DNA of 64,000 bases from the NCBI RefSeq assembly GCF_014637795.1, contig NZ_BMFD01000001.1, positions 476,523 to 540,522 on the forward strand. The letters run 5' to 3'. How positions within the stretch are numbered: position 1 is the first letter of the stretch; the number at the start of each line of letters is the position of its first letter. The stretch is from Belliella aquatica. Its GTDB lineage: Bacteria > Bacteroidota > Bacteroidia > Cytophagales > Cyclobacteriaceae. The notes under the pieces are model-generated. The model did no database searches, was not told the DNA's origin, and worked only from the letters and a program-made list of their open reading frames with translations. Shown here in pieces: positions 54,294 through 63,526 of this stretch. The position numbers and the translations under genes are program-made.

Positions 54294-55979
54294 ATGGATA
54301 TTTTAACTTGGACATATATACTTGTAGGTGCATCATTTGCGCTATACATAGGCATTGCGATCTACACCAGAGCTGGATCGACCAAAGAATTTTATACCGC
54401 AGGTGGAGGAGTTTCCCCACTCGCCAACGGCATGGCAACAGCAGCTGACTGGATGTCGGCAGCTTCCTTTATTTCGATGGCAGGAATTATCGCCTTTTCA
54501 GGATATGATGGATCTGTCTATTTGATGGGCTGGACAGGCGGCTATGTGCTTTTAGCATTGCTTTTAGCTCCTTACTTAAGAAAATTCGGGAAATTTACCG
54601 TTCCTGATTTTGTAGGAGATCGTTATTATTCCAATAAGGCCCGTGTTGTGGCGGTGATTTGTGCACTATTTATTTCCTTCACGTATGTGGCAGGTCAAAT
54701 GCGAGGTGTAGGGATTGTCTTTTCTCGATACCTTGAAGTCGATATTAATACTGGCGTAATAATCGGGATGTGTATCGTCTTCTTCTATGCCGTTTTGGGT
54801 GGAATGAAAGGGATTACATATACGCAGGTGGCTCAATATTGTGTGTTGATATTTGCCTTTATGGTTCCTGCGATATTTGTATCCATGCAGCTGACTGGAA
54901 ATCCAATTCCTCAAATTGGAATGGGAAGTACTGTTGCTGATGGGAGTTATTTGTTAGACAAATTAGATGGTGTTTTATTAGACTTAGGTTTTGCAGAATA
55001 CACATCCGGTCGAAAAGGAATGGTAGATATTTTTGCCATCACCTTGGCTTTGATGGTTGGTACAGCAGGTTTACCTCACGTGATTGTTCGTTTTTTCACA
55101 GTTCCAAGGGTGAAAGATGCGCGTCTTTCGGCAGGTTATGCTTTAGTTTTCATTGCTATATTGTACACGACTGCTCCTGCGGTAGCTGTATTTGGTATCT
55201 ACAATGCAATCGAAACGGTAGCCGACAAGCCTGTGGATGAATTGCCAGTTTGGGTCGAAAACTGGGAAAAAACCAATTTGATAACAGTTGATGATAAAAA
55301 TGGAGATGGAATAGTTCAATATTCAGCGAATAAAGAAACGAATGAATTGAATATCGACAAGGATATTATGGTATTGGCAAGTCCAGAAATTGCAAACCTT
55401 CCCAATTGGGTTATTGGTTTAGTGGCTGCAGGAGGAATGGCTGCGGCACTTTCCACAGCAGCGGGTCTTCTTTTGGTGATTTCTACTTCCGTATCTCGTG
55501 ATTTGTTTAGGACATTTAGGCCAAACATGACTGAGAAAAGAGAGCTGTTGATAGCAAGAATCTCAGCTGCTGGCGCAGTGGTGTTGGCTGGATATTTTGG
55601 TGTGAACCCTCCTGGTTTTGTAGCGGAAGTCGTGGCCTTCGCCTTTGGGTTGGCAGCTGCATCCTTCTTTCCTGTAATTATTATGGGGATTTTCTCGACT
55701 AGGATGAACAAAGAAGGAGCAATTGCTGGAATGCTCTCAGGATTGATTTTTACGATAGGATATATTTCTTATTTCAAATTTATAAGTCCTGAACTGAATA
55801 GCGTGGACAATTGGCTGTTTGGAATTTCTCCTGAGGGAATAGGTTCGATAGGAATGTTGATCAACTTTATCGTTTGCTATGCGGTATCGAAAGCAACTCC
55901 TGCTCCGCCTCAAGATGTTCAAGATATGATTCAAGATATCAGAATCCCTCGAGGTGCTGGAAAAGCACATGATCATTAA
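54294..55979 (+). CDS. sodium:solute symporter, acetate-permease-like (VC_2705 type)
   Basis: This 561-aa inner-membrane carrier has about 13 helices. Family segments include STKEFYTAGGGVSPLANGMA, GGMKGITYTQVAQYCV, MVGTAGLPHVIVRFFTVP and AAGGMAAALSTAAGLLLVIS. Together with acs downstream, the likely substrate is acetate or a related short-chain acid. A periplasmic-side loop holds an EF-hand-like DKNGDGIVQ (from Asp334), suggesting Ca2+ binding. It forms a unit with the DUF4212 gene. Confidence 0.88.
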   Translation: MDILTWTYILVGASFALYIGIAIYTRAGSTKEFYTAGGGVSPLANGMATAADWMSAASFISMAGIIAFSGYDGSVYLMGWTGGYVLLALLLAPYLRKFGKFTVPDFVGDRYYSNKARVVAVICALFISFTYVAGQMRGVGIVFSRYLEVDINTGVIIGMCIVFFYAVLGGMKGITYTQVAQYCVLIFAFMVPAIFVSMQLTGNPIPQIGMGSTVADGSYLLDKLDGVLLDLGFAEYTSGRKGMVDIFAITLALMVGTAGLPHVIVRFFTVPRVKDARLSAGYALVFIAILYTTAPAVAVFGIYNAIETVADKPVDELPVWVENWEKTNLITVDDKNGDGIVQYSANKETNELNIDKDIMVLASPEIANLPNWVIGLVAAGGMAAALSTAAGLLLVISTSVSRDLFRTFRPNMTEKRELLIARISAAGAVVLAGYFGVNPPGFVAEVVAFAFGLAAASFFPVIIMGIFSTRMNKEGAIAGMLSGLIFTIGYISYFKFISPELNSVDNWLFGISPEGIGSIGMLINFIVCYAVSKATPAPPQDVQDMIQDIRIPRGAGKAHDH

Positions 55980-55982
55980 TTG

Positions 55983-56025
55983 AAAAAAAGGGAACTCTGG
56001 CAAGTCAATGTCGGAGTTTCCTTTT
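55983..56025 (+). terminator. possible terminator after the symporter gene
   Basis: AAAGGGAACTC pairs with GAGTTTCCTTT with two mismatch or G-U positions around a long loop, followed by TTATT. It is weaker than the others here and may allow read-through to the sensor genes. Confidence 0.45.
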
Positions 56026-56079
56026 ATTCAAAATTGAAATAGCGTAAATTAAATTTCTGTTTTGTAAAAGTCAGAAAAG

Positions 56080-56286
56080 ATGAAGTCAGGGTTAAAAAAT
56101 CAGTATTTGTGGGTAGTGTTTGTTTTGGGTGTGATTCTTTTGAATTATCCCATTTTAGCTATTTATAATATTCCAGAAGTATGGTTTGGAATACCTGTCT
56201 TGTTCTTTTTCGTTTTTCTATTTTGGCTTTTACTTATCCTTGCCACTTTTTTGATAATTCTTAAACTCAAGAAAAAGGATGTTTAG
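56080..56286 (+). CDS. small membrane protein coupled to the sensor kinase
   Basis: The 68-aa protein has two hydrophobic segments (YLWVVFVLGVILLNYPILAIY and a long FGIPVLFFFVFLFWLLLILA stretch) and a basic end KLKKKDV. Its stop overlaps the start of the kinase gene by 8 bases, so the two are translated together. It resembles, in position and size, small subunits found before symporter-fused kinases; a DUF4212-like helper role is inference. Confidence 0.7.
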   Translation: MKSGLKNQYLWVVFVLGVILLNYPILAIYNIPEVWFGIPVLFFFVFLFWLLLILATFLIILKLKKKDV

Positions 56287-59002
56287 TAATACGGTAATCA
56301 TATCGTTTACCTTTGGCTATTTGGCATTGCTTTTTGCGATTGCTTGGTTTTCTGAGCGCTCGGCAAAAAACGGCAGACGACTCTCCAATCATCCTGCCAT
56401 TTACGCCTTGACTTTGGCAGTTTATTGTACTGCTTGGACGTATTATGGTTCTGTAGGTCGGGCGGCGACCAACGGTTTAGAGTTTTTGACAATCTACATA
56501 GGTCCAAGTCTAGTTGCCCCACTTTGGTGGATAGTAATGCGGAAGATCATCAGAATTTCCAAAGTTCAAAGGATTTCCTCCATTGCGGATTTTATTTCTA
56601 GCAGGTATGGAAAGAACGTAACTTTGGGTGGCGTAGTGACAGTAGTTTGTCTCTTGGGAATTTTGCCATATACCTCCATTCAGATCAAAGGTGTAGCCAC
56701 ATCATTTCAGATTTTGCAGGGAAGTGGAGTTGCAGATTCTTTGGCAAATCTCCCATTTTATCAGGATACAGCCTTTTATTTGGCCTTGGGACTGGCTTTG
56801 TTTACGATCTTATTTGGGACAAGAAATATAGAAGCCACCGCACAACATGAAGGTATGGTCATGGCTGTGGCTTTTGAGTCTATATTCAAGTTGATTGCAT
56901 TTTTGGTGGTAGGTGTGTTTGTTACCTATTTTGTGTTTGATGGATTCACAGATGTTTTCAGTAAAGTTGCAGAAGAAGGATTAGATCATCTTTTTGTTAT
57001 GCAAGGGCAAAGCAGTGCCTCCGAATGGTTTTGGATGAGCGTCCTGTCTATGATGGCGATTTTGTTTTTGCCTAGACAATTCCAGATGGGGGTGATAGAA
57101 AACACAAATGAAAAACACCTTGACACAGCGATGTGGCTTTTCCCTTTGTATTTGCTTCTGATCAATATTTTTGTTCTCCCGATTGCATTTGGAGGATTGG
57201 TACACTTCACTAGTGGGAGTTTTGAAGCTGATACATTTGTTTTGGCATTTCCGATTGCCTTCAATCAAGAATGGCTAGCAATCTTAGTCTATTTGGGAGG
57301 TTTTTCTGCAGCCACAGGGATGATTATTGTTTCGACTATTGCACTCAGTACCATGGTAAGTAATAACTTGGTGATGCCACTCCTTTTGGTCAATGATCAG
57401 TTTCAGAAAAGATATCAACATAGACTTGGTCAGATTTTAATTTGGTCGCGGCGATTGTCTATTTTACTGATCATTCTAGCAGCATATTTATACTACAAAC
57501 AAATTGCAGGGCAGTTCACCCTAGTTTCCATTGGGCTGATTTCATTTGTGGCAATCGCCCAATTTGCACCAGCAATCATTGGTGGGATTTTCTGGAAAAA
57601 AGGAGCAAGAGTAGGAGCTTTGGTTGGTATTTTAGCAGGATTCGCAGTTTGGTTTTACACTTTAGTAGTTCCTACGATGGTGACAGCGGGTTATGTGCCC
57701 GAAAGTTTACTCACAGAGGGATTATTTGGATTACGATTCCTCCGACCTCAGGCACTTTTGGGTTTCTCAGACATGAGCTATATCAGTCATGGGCTTTTTT
57801 ATAGCCTGACCCTGAATGCTGTTCTTTATCTTATAATCTCTGTTTTCAGCCAGCAAACCTCGAAGGAGCATAATCAAGCGGTAATTTTCGTTGATATTTT
57901 CAAATACAGCACCTCTCTTGATGCTTCTGTGATCTGGAAAGGTCAAGCCTATTTGCCCGATTTGAAGACGCTATTGGTCAATTTTCTTGGAGAGGAAAAA
58001 ATGGAAGAAGCCTTAGAAGAATTTAAGCTGAATTCAGGTAAAAAGCTCGATGATAAAATCTATGCAGACCCTGAGTTGGTGAACTTTTCCGAACGCTTGC
58101 TGTCAGGAATTATCGGTTCTGCTTCAGCAAGAATCATGGTAGCTTCTGTCGTTAAAGAAGAAGAAATCAGTATGGAAGAAGTCATGGGAATTTTGCAGGA
58201 AACACAAGAATTAAAGTCTTTGAATCATCAGCTGGAAACGAATTCAGAAGAATTGAAAATAGCCTCTGAGAAGCTCCAGTCACTCAATGAATCTCTACAA
58301 CTCAACGATATGCTGAAAGATGAATTTATTTCCACTGTGACGCATGAAATGCGGACACCGATCACTTCCATCAGGGCTTTTTCAGAGATTTTGATGGATG
58401 AGGACCTCCCGGATGAGGATAGAGCAAGGTTTTTGGAGATTATTATTCAAGAAACCAAAAGGATGAGTAGGTTGATTGATCAAGTTTTGGATTTAGAGCG
58501 ATTTGACTCAGGGAGACAAAAATTGAATCTTGAGGCTACCAATCCAAAAACACTTATATTGGAGGTTACAGAATCTATGGAACAAGTTTTCAAGGAGAAG
58601 AACTTGCTTTTTGAAAAGGATTTGATGAGATCAGAAGTTTTGATCTCTATAGATCAAGATAGAATCAAGCAGGTCATTCTCAATCTGCTCTCAAATGCTT
58701 CTAAGTTTGCCAAATCTAAAGTGATGCTTAGAGCAGAGGCAAGTAAGGACAACTTGATGATTAGCGTTTGTGATGACGGGAAAGGAATTCCCGAAGAAGA
58801 GGTTCCTTATATCTTTGATAAGTTCTTTCAGGCAAAAAATCAAACAAGTAAAAAGCCTCTTGGAAGTGGATTAGGATTGGCTATTTCCAAGAAGATTGTT
58901 GAATATCATCAGGGAAAAATTGAAGTGGGTAGAAAAAATGGAATTACTTGTTTTGAGTTCTCGCTTCCAATACCGAAGGAAAAATTGAAATTAATAAAAT
59001 AG
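56279..59002 (+). CDS. symporter-fused sensor histidine kinase (SSS-STAC-HisKA-HATPase)
   Basis: The protein of 907 aa has a sodium:solute symporter module over about residues 1-520 (for example AFAWFSERSAKN-like start and IEATAQHEGMVMAVAFESIFKL). A region about 530-620 resembles the STAC linker, then a coiled coil and HisKA with His689 in STVTHEMRTPITS. The HATPase domain has the N box NLLSNASKF, DDGKGIPEEEVPYIFDKFFQ and GSGLGLAISKKIVEYHQG. CbrA-type kinases sense or transport nutrients through such modules. A one-domain response regulator follows immediately. Confidence 0.88.
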   Translation: MFSNTVIISFTFGYLALLFAIAWFSERSAKNGRRLSNHPAIYALTLAVYCTAWTYYGSVGRAATNGLEFLTIYIGPSLVAPLWWIVMRKIIRISKVQRISSIADFISSRYGKNVTLGGVVTVVCLLGILPYTSIQIKGVATSFQILQGSGVADSLANLPFYQDTAFYLALGLALFTILFGTRNIEATAQHEGMVMAVAFESIFKLIAFLVVGVFVTYFVFDGFTDVFSKVAEEGLDHLFVMQGQSSASEWFWMSVLSMMAILFLPRQFQMGVIENTNEKHLDTAMWLFPLYLLLINIFVLPIAFGGLVHFTSGSFEADTFVLAFPIAFNQEWLAILVYLGGFSAATGMIIVSTIALSTMVSNNLVMPLLLVNDQFQKRYQHRLGQILIWSRRLSILLIILAAYLYYKQIAGQFTLVSIGLISFVAIAQFAPAIIGGIFWKKGARVGALVGILAGFAVWFYTLVVPTMVTAGYVPESLLTEGLFGLRFLRPQALLGFSDMSYISHGLFYSLTLNAVLYLIISVFSQQTSKEHNQAVIFVDIFKYSTSLDASVIWKGQAYLPDLKTLLVNFLGEEKMEEALEEFKLNSGKKLDDKIYADPELVNFSERLLSGIIGSASARIMVASVVKEEEISMEEVMGILQETQELKSLNHQLETNSEELKIASEKLQSLNESLQLNDMLKDEFISTVTHEMRTPITSIRAFSEILMDEDLPDEDRARFLEIIIQETKRMSRLIDQVLDLERFDSGRQKLNLEATNPKTLILEVTESMEQVFKEKNLLFEKDLMRSEVLISIDQDRIKQVILNLLSNASKFAKSKVMLRAEASKDNLMISVCDDGKGIPEEEVPYIFDKFFQAKNQTSKKPLGSGLGLAISKKIVEYHQGKIEVGRKNGITCFEFSLPIPKEKLKLIK

Positions 59003-59009
59003 AAAAGCA

Positions 59010-59366
59010 ATGTATAAGATTTTGATTGTGGATGATGAACCTAATATTCTTTTGTCTTTAGAGTACCTTTTCAAAAAAGAAGGATTTAAGGTCTTTATTG
59101 CAAGAGACGGCGAGGAAGCCTTAGGAATTATTTCAGAAGATGAGCCAGAACTTGTCCTTTTGGATATTATGATGCCGAAAGTTGATGGTTATGAAGTCTG
59201 TAAGCATATTAAGGATCAACATAAAAATATCAAAGTGGTCTTTCTTACAGCCAAAAGTAAACAGCAAGATGTCGAAAAAGGACTTAATCTAGGAGCAGAC
59301 TTGTATTTGACCAAACCCTTTGGCAACAAAGATTTGGTCACAAGAGTGAAAAATTTATTGAATTAA
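59010..59366 (+). CDS. single-domain response regulator
   Basis: The protein of 118 aa is one receiver domain with no output domain. Acidic pocket Asp8/Asp9, phospho-acceptor Asp52 (LLDIMMPKVDG), Thr80 and Lys102 (LTKPF) are all present, so it should be phosphorylated by the adjacent kinase. It starts 7 bases after the kinase stop. The output must be through protein contact or another phospho-relay; CheY-like or Spo0F-like roles are the known precedents. acs follows after 24 bases. Confidence 0.92.
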   Translation: MYKILIVDDEPNILLSLEYLFKKEGFKVFIARDGEEALGIISEDEPELVLLDIMMPKVDGYEVCKHIKDQHKNIKVVFLTAKSKQQDVEKGLNLGADLYLTKPFGNKDLVTRVKNLLN

Positions 59367-59390
59367 TTAAAAACCTAAAATAACTATATT

Positions 59391-61283
59391 ATGAGTGATA
59401 GAATTCATACCCTCAGCGGATACTTCCACGAATATCAAAAATCTGTAGCGCAGCCCGAGGAATTTTGGGCAAGGATAGCAGATTCATTTCATTGGAGAAA
59501 AAGATGGGATAAAGTCCTAGAATGGGATTTCGATGGGCCAAATGTGAATTGGTTTGTGAATGGAAAATTGAACATTACTGAAAATATACTTGAAAGACAT
59601 TTATATACCTTAGGAGATAGACCAGCGATTATTTGGGAACCAAACGATCCAAAAGAAGCAGGACGTACGATTACCTATAGAGAGCTTTATCATGAAGTTT
59701 GTCGATTTTCTAATGCACTCAAAGCCAAGGGAATTGGCAAAGGTGATAAGGTAATTATATACATGCCAATGGTTCCTGAAGCGGCCATAGCGATGTTGGC
59801 TTGTGCTAGAATAGGCGCTATTCATTCGATTGTGTTTGCAGGATTTAGCTCTTCAGCTTTATCAGACAGGATTATTGATTGCGGAGCAAAAGCAGTGTTG
59901 ACTTCTGATGGAAATTATAGAGGAAATAAAGAAATCCCGGTGAAAGCAGTAGTTGACGAAGCTTTAGAAACTTCATCTGTGGAGACAGTGATTGTCTACA
60001 AAAGAACAGAGCAAGAAGTGACCATGAAATCAGGAAGAGATTATTGGTGGCATGATGTCATCGAAGGAGAGTCTGATACCAATACGGCCGAGGAAATGGA
60101 CAGTGAGGACATGTTGTTTATCCTGTACACTTCAGGATCCACGGGCAAGCCAAAAGGGGTAGTTCATACCACGGGAGGCTATATGGTTTATACCAAATAT
60201 ACTTTTGAAAATGTGTTCCAATATTCTCCAGGTGATGTGTATTGGTGTACAGCTGATATAGGTTGGGTTACAGGACATTCTTACATTGTTTATGGTCCGT
60301 TATTAGCCGGCGGGACATCCTTGATGTTTGAAGGAGTTCCTACTTTCCCAGATGCAGGAAGATTTTGGGCAGTGATAGAAAAGCACAAAGTAAATCAATT
60401 CTATACAGCCCCAACAGCTATCCGTGCATTGCAGGCCTATGGAACTGACCCAATTGAACCCTATGATTTGAGTTCTTTGAAAGTTCTCGGTTCGGTAGGC
60501 GAGCCGATCAACGAAGAAGCTTGGCATTGGTACCATACGCATATTGGTAAATCGAGATGCCCAATTGTAGATACTTGGTGGCAAACAGAGACAGGAGGAA
60601 TATTGATTTCTCCAATTGCTGGAATCACACCTACGAAGCCAGCTTTTGCGACCTTGCCTTTGCCTGGAATTCAACTCTGTATTGTAGATCCCGAAGGCAA
60701 AGAATTGACGGGGAATTCTGTCGAGGGAAATCTATGTATCAAATTTCCATGGCCAGGAATGATCAGGACTACTTATGGTGATCACGATCGCTGCAAGCAG
60801 ACCTATTTCTCTACTTACAAGGGCATGTACTTCACAGGTGATGGCGTCAAGAGAGACCATGATGGCTATTACAGAATATTGGGTAGAGTAGATGATGTGA
60901 TCAATGTGTCAGGACACAGAATGGGCACTGCAGAAGTAGAAAATGCCATCAACGAACATCCACTAGTCATAGAATCAGCTGTTGTCGGGTATCCTCACGA
61001 AGTCAAAGGTCAGGGAATCTATGCCTATGTGATTTGTGATATGACGAACAGAACGGAAGAGAATTTGGTGAACGAGATTAAGGCGACAGTCTCCAAAATC
61101 ATCGGCCCAATCGCCAAGCCAGATAAAATCCAGATTGTAACTGGTCTTCCAAAAACAAGGTCAGGAAAAATCATGCGTAGGATCTTGAGAAAAGTTGCAG
61201 AAGGAACCGTAGATAATCTTGGTGATACTTCCACTCTTCTTGATCCAGAAGTAGTGAAGGAGATTATTGAGGGGAGGCAATAG
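59391..61283 (+). CDS. acs: acetyl-CoA synthetase
   Basis: It converts acetate, ATP and CoA to acetyl-CoA via acetyl-AMP. The 630-aa protein has the AMP-binding motif LYTSGSTGKPKGVVHT, the DTWWQTETGG acyl motif and WCTADIGWVTGHSYIVYG. The C-terminal KTRSGKIMRR holds Lys593, the regulatory acetylation lysine of the family. It is close to the sensor pair and the symporter, which supports acetate as the substrate of the locus. Propionyl-CoA synthetase is a less likely reading. Confidence 0.95.
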   Translation: MSDRIHTLSGYFHEYQKSVAQPEEFWARIADSFHWRKRWDKVLEWDFDGPNVNWFVNGKLNITENILERHLYTLGDRPAIIWEPNDPKEAGRTITYRELYHEVCRFSNALKAKGIGKGDKVIIYMPMVPEAAIAMLACARIGAIHSIVFAGFSSSALSDRIIDCGAKAVLTSDGNYRGNKEIPVKAVVDEALETSSVETVIVYKRTEQEVTMKSGRDYWWHDVIEGESDTNTAEEMDSEDMLFILYTSGSTGKPKGVVHTTGGYMVYTKYTFENVFQYSPGDVYWCTADIGWVTGHSYIVYGPLLAGGTSLMFEGVPTFPDAGRFWAVIEKHKVNQFYTAPTAIRALQAYGTDPIEPYDLSSLKVLGSVGEPINEEAWHWYHTHIGKSRCPIVDTWWQTETGGILISPIAGITPTKPAFATLPLPGIQLCIVDPEGKELTGNSVEGNLCIKFPWPGMIRTTYGDHDRCKQTYFSTYKGMYFTGDGVKRDHDGYYRILGRVDDVINVSGHRMGTAEVENAINEHPLVIESAVVGYPHEVKGQGIYAYVICDMTNRTEENLVNEIKATVSKIIGPIAKPDKIQIVTGLPKTRSGKIMRRILRKVAEGTVDNLGDTSTLLDPEVVKEIIEGRQ

Positions 61284-61292
61284 GGATATAGA

Positions 61293-61406
61293 TATAAGCT
61301 TTGTGGTAAATAATTGATTTAAGCTTTTACCAAAAAATACTGGTATGAAATAGATAGAAGTATAGCTTTGCTGAAATATAGTTGATATAAGCCTCTTTCA
61401 TAAAGC
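61293..61406 (+). repeat. two imperfect 45-bp direct repeats, each able to form a hairpin
   Basis: Copy A (61293-61337) starts TATAAGCTTTGTGGTAAA; copy B (61361-61406) starts TATAGCTTTGCTGAAA. In A, TGGTAAA pairs with TTTACCA. In B, TGAAA pairs with TTTCA, extended by GCTTT/AAAGC. The arms differ between copies, but pairing is kept. They lie in the 295-base acs-DUF294 gap, which otherwise shows nothing. Confidence 0.4.
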
Positions 61407-61578
61407 AGACAAGATTAGTGAAATATTTCTGTTTTGATAAAAATGGAAATCTTGATAAGAACAAATCGTATCTGATAGTCGCAATTATTTCTACACTATT
61501 TCAAATTATTTCTATTTATTTCAAGCCTAAATCCAAAATCAATCTACATACGAGTCACCTTCTGTATTTAAAAAGATT

Positions 61579-63525
61579 ATGTCCAACGTCATTGTCAATC
61601 GGGTAAAGGAATTCCTAAAGCGATTTCCACCTTTTACATTTCTAAGTGATGCCACCTTGGGTTTGGTAGCCAAAGAAGTGGAGGTGAAATACTATGCGGA
61701 AGGTGAATATCTTTTCCGTCAAGGTGATGCTGCGCAAAGTGCTTTTTTTGTATTGAAAGAAGGAATCGTCCAGTTGGCAGAGCATAAGGAAGATGGGGAA
61801 AGGGTCGTAGAAGTTTGTGATGAAGGGGATGTGTTTGGTGTATTAGCACTTCTGGGAAAGCGTCCCTACATTCTCAATGCTCAAGCGAAGGAAGATAGCC
61901 TTGTTTATGCCATTCCTGTTGGGGTTTTTGAGAAGATTTTGGAAGAAAATAGTCGGGTGAGTTTGTATTTTGCAGCGGGTTTTGCATCAGGTCAGGTAGT
62001 TATTCGGTCTGATCTTTCTCAATCTCAGAAGGCAAGGAGTGAATTCAAAGAATTGTCAAAAGACAATGGCTTGATGATCTTTACTGGACAATCAGATATG
62101 AATTTTTCATCGGATGTCCTTTGCTGTATGACCGGAAAAAGCATTGGTGATGCTGCTCAACTGATGTCTGAAAAAGGGGTTGGCTCTGTCATCATCATTG
62201 ATGAAAACAAATTTCCTCTGGGAATCATCACAGATAAGGATCTTCGAAATAAAGTTGTAGCCAAAGGGCTGGCTTACACAACTCCTGTTGAGGAAATCAT
62301 GACCACACCTGTAATTACTAAAAGTAAGGATGAAGGTTTTTCGAACCTCTACCTGACCATGATCAAAAACAGGCTCCATCACTTGATTTTCACCGAAGAT
62401 GGTACGGCACAAAGTGCTGTAATTGGGATTTTGTCAGATCATGACATTTTACTTTCCCAAGGAAATAGCCCAGCTGTATTAATCAATGCTTTGATGAATA
62501 CTTGGGATGTCAACGAAATGGCGAAAGTGAGAAATCGGGCTGAGCTTCTTTTGAAATACTATTTGGAAAATGAAGTGGCGATGGACTTTGTCGCAAATAT
62601 CATTTCCGAAATCAATGACATCATCATTCAACGGGCCATTCAAATCGCCAAAAACAAAATTGATAAAGAATTTCCTGAAGCGTCAAAAGTAAAATTCTGC
62701 TTCCTTTCTCTAGGAAGCGAAGGGAGAGAAGAGCAATTACTCCGTACTGATTTAGACAATGCTCTAGTTTACGAAGATGTTCCTAAAGAGCAGCAAGAGG
62801 AGGTTCAAAAATACATGCTCTTGATAGCTGAAGATGTCATTGAGACTTTGCTGATTTGTGGCTTTCATCCATGCCCAGCAGATATGATGGCGAATAATCC
62901 GAAATGGTGTCAGCCGATATCCGTTTGGAAACAATATTTTTCTAATTGGATCATCACGCCAAACCAAAAAGCGCTGATGCATGCCACTATCTTCTTTGAT
63001 TTTAGACCGATATTTGGGCACAAGGCATTGTCTGAAGAAATGACGGATCATATTTACAATGAAATTGCAGGGAAGACCATTTTCTTAAATTTCCTTGCCA
63101 AAAATGCACTGCTTAACCCAGCGCCTTTGGGTTTCTTTAGAAATTTTATCGTGGAGAAAACAGGCGAACACCGAGACAAATTTGACATCAAGTTGAGGGC
63201 GATGATGCCTTTGGCAGATATTGCGAGGATTTTGGTTTTGAGTCATCGCGTGGTGGGAATCAACAATACTTTCAAGCGATTTGAAAAAATGGCTGAGTTG
63301 GAGCCCAATCACCAAGAACTGATGCTCGAAGCAGGCAAAGCATATGAAATTCTGATGCGAATGCGTGCCATTGAAGGAATGCGCTCAGAGAGTGCAGGGA
63401 GGTATATTCAACCTGAGAGTTTGGGAAAATTGCAACGTCAGCTGTTGAAAAATACATTTGCTCCGATTGATGAATTGCAAAAAATCATGCGGGTGAGATT
63501 TCAATTAGACTACTTCAATAGCTGA
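61579..63525 (+). CDS. cNMP-binding/CBS/DUF294 nucleotidyltransferase-like signal protein
   Basis: The protein of 648 aa has four parts in order. A cyclic-nucleotide-binding-like domain spans about residues 12-135 (YYAEGEYLFRQGDAAQSAFFVL). A CBS pair (about 180-300) contains GVGSVIIIDENKFPLGIITDKDLR. A nucleotidyltransferase-like DUF294 domain has GSEGREEQLLRTDLDNAL (GS...DxD near residues 377-393). A C-terminal helical DUF294_C domain follows. The family sits beside DUF4212/symporter genes and a DnaQ-like exonuclease in many bacteria. GlnD-like transfer activity is suggested but unproven. Confidence 0.87.
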   Translation: MSNVIVNRVKEFLKRFPPFTFLSDATLGLVAKEVEVKYYAEGEYLFRQGDAAQSAFFVLKEGIVQLAEHKEDGERVVEVCDEGDVFGVLALLGKRPYILNAQAKEDSLVYAIPVGVFEKILEENSRVSLYFAAGFASGQVVIRSDLSQSQKARSEFKELSKDNGLMIFTGQSDMNFSSDVLCCMTGKSIGDAAQLMSEKGVGSVIIIDENKFPLGIITDKDLRNKVVAKGLAYTTPVEEIMTTPVITKSKDEGFSNLYLTMIKNRLHHLIFTEDGTAQSAVIGILSDHDILLSQGNSPAVLINALMNTWDVNEMAKVRNRAELLLKYYLENEVAMDFVANIISEINDIIIQRAIQIAKNKIDKEFPEASKVKFCFLSLGSEGREEQLLRTDLDNALVYEDVPKEQQEEVQKYMLLIAEDVIETLLICGFHPCPADMMANNPKWCQPISVWKQYFSNWIITPNQKALMHATIFFDFRPIFGHKALSEEMTDHIYNEIAGKTIFLNFLAKNALLNPAPLGFFRNFIVEKTGEHRDKFDIKLRAMMPLADIARILVLSHRVVGINNTFKRFEKMAELEPNHQELMLEAGKAYEILMRMRAIEGMRSESAGRYIQPESLGKLQRQLLKNTFAPIDELQKIMRVRFQLDYFNS

Positions 63526-63526
63526 T

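Noticed and set aside
61418-61606. 62-codon GTG frame before the DUF294 gene
   Set aside because: It overlaps the DUF294 start, contains no family pattern and lies in AT-rich DNA.
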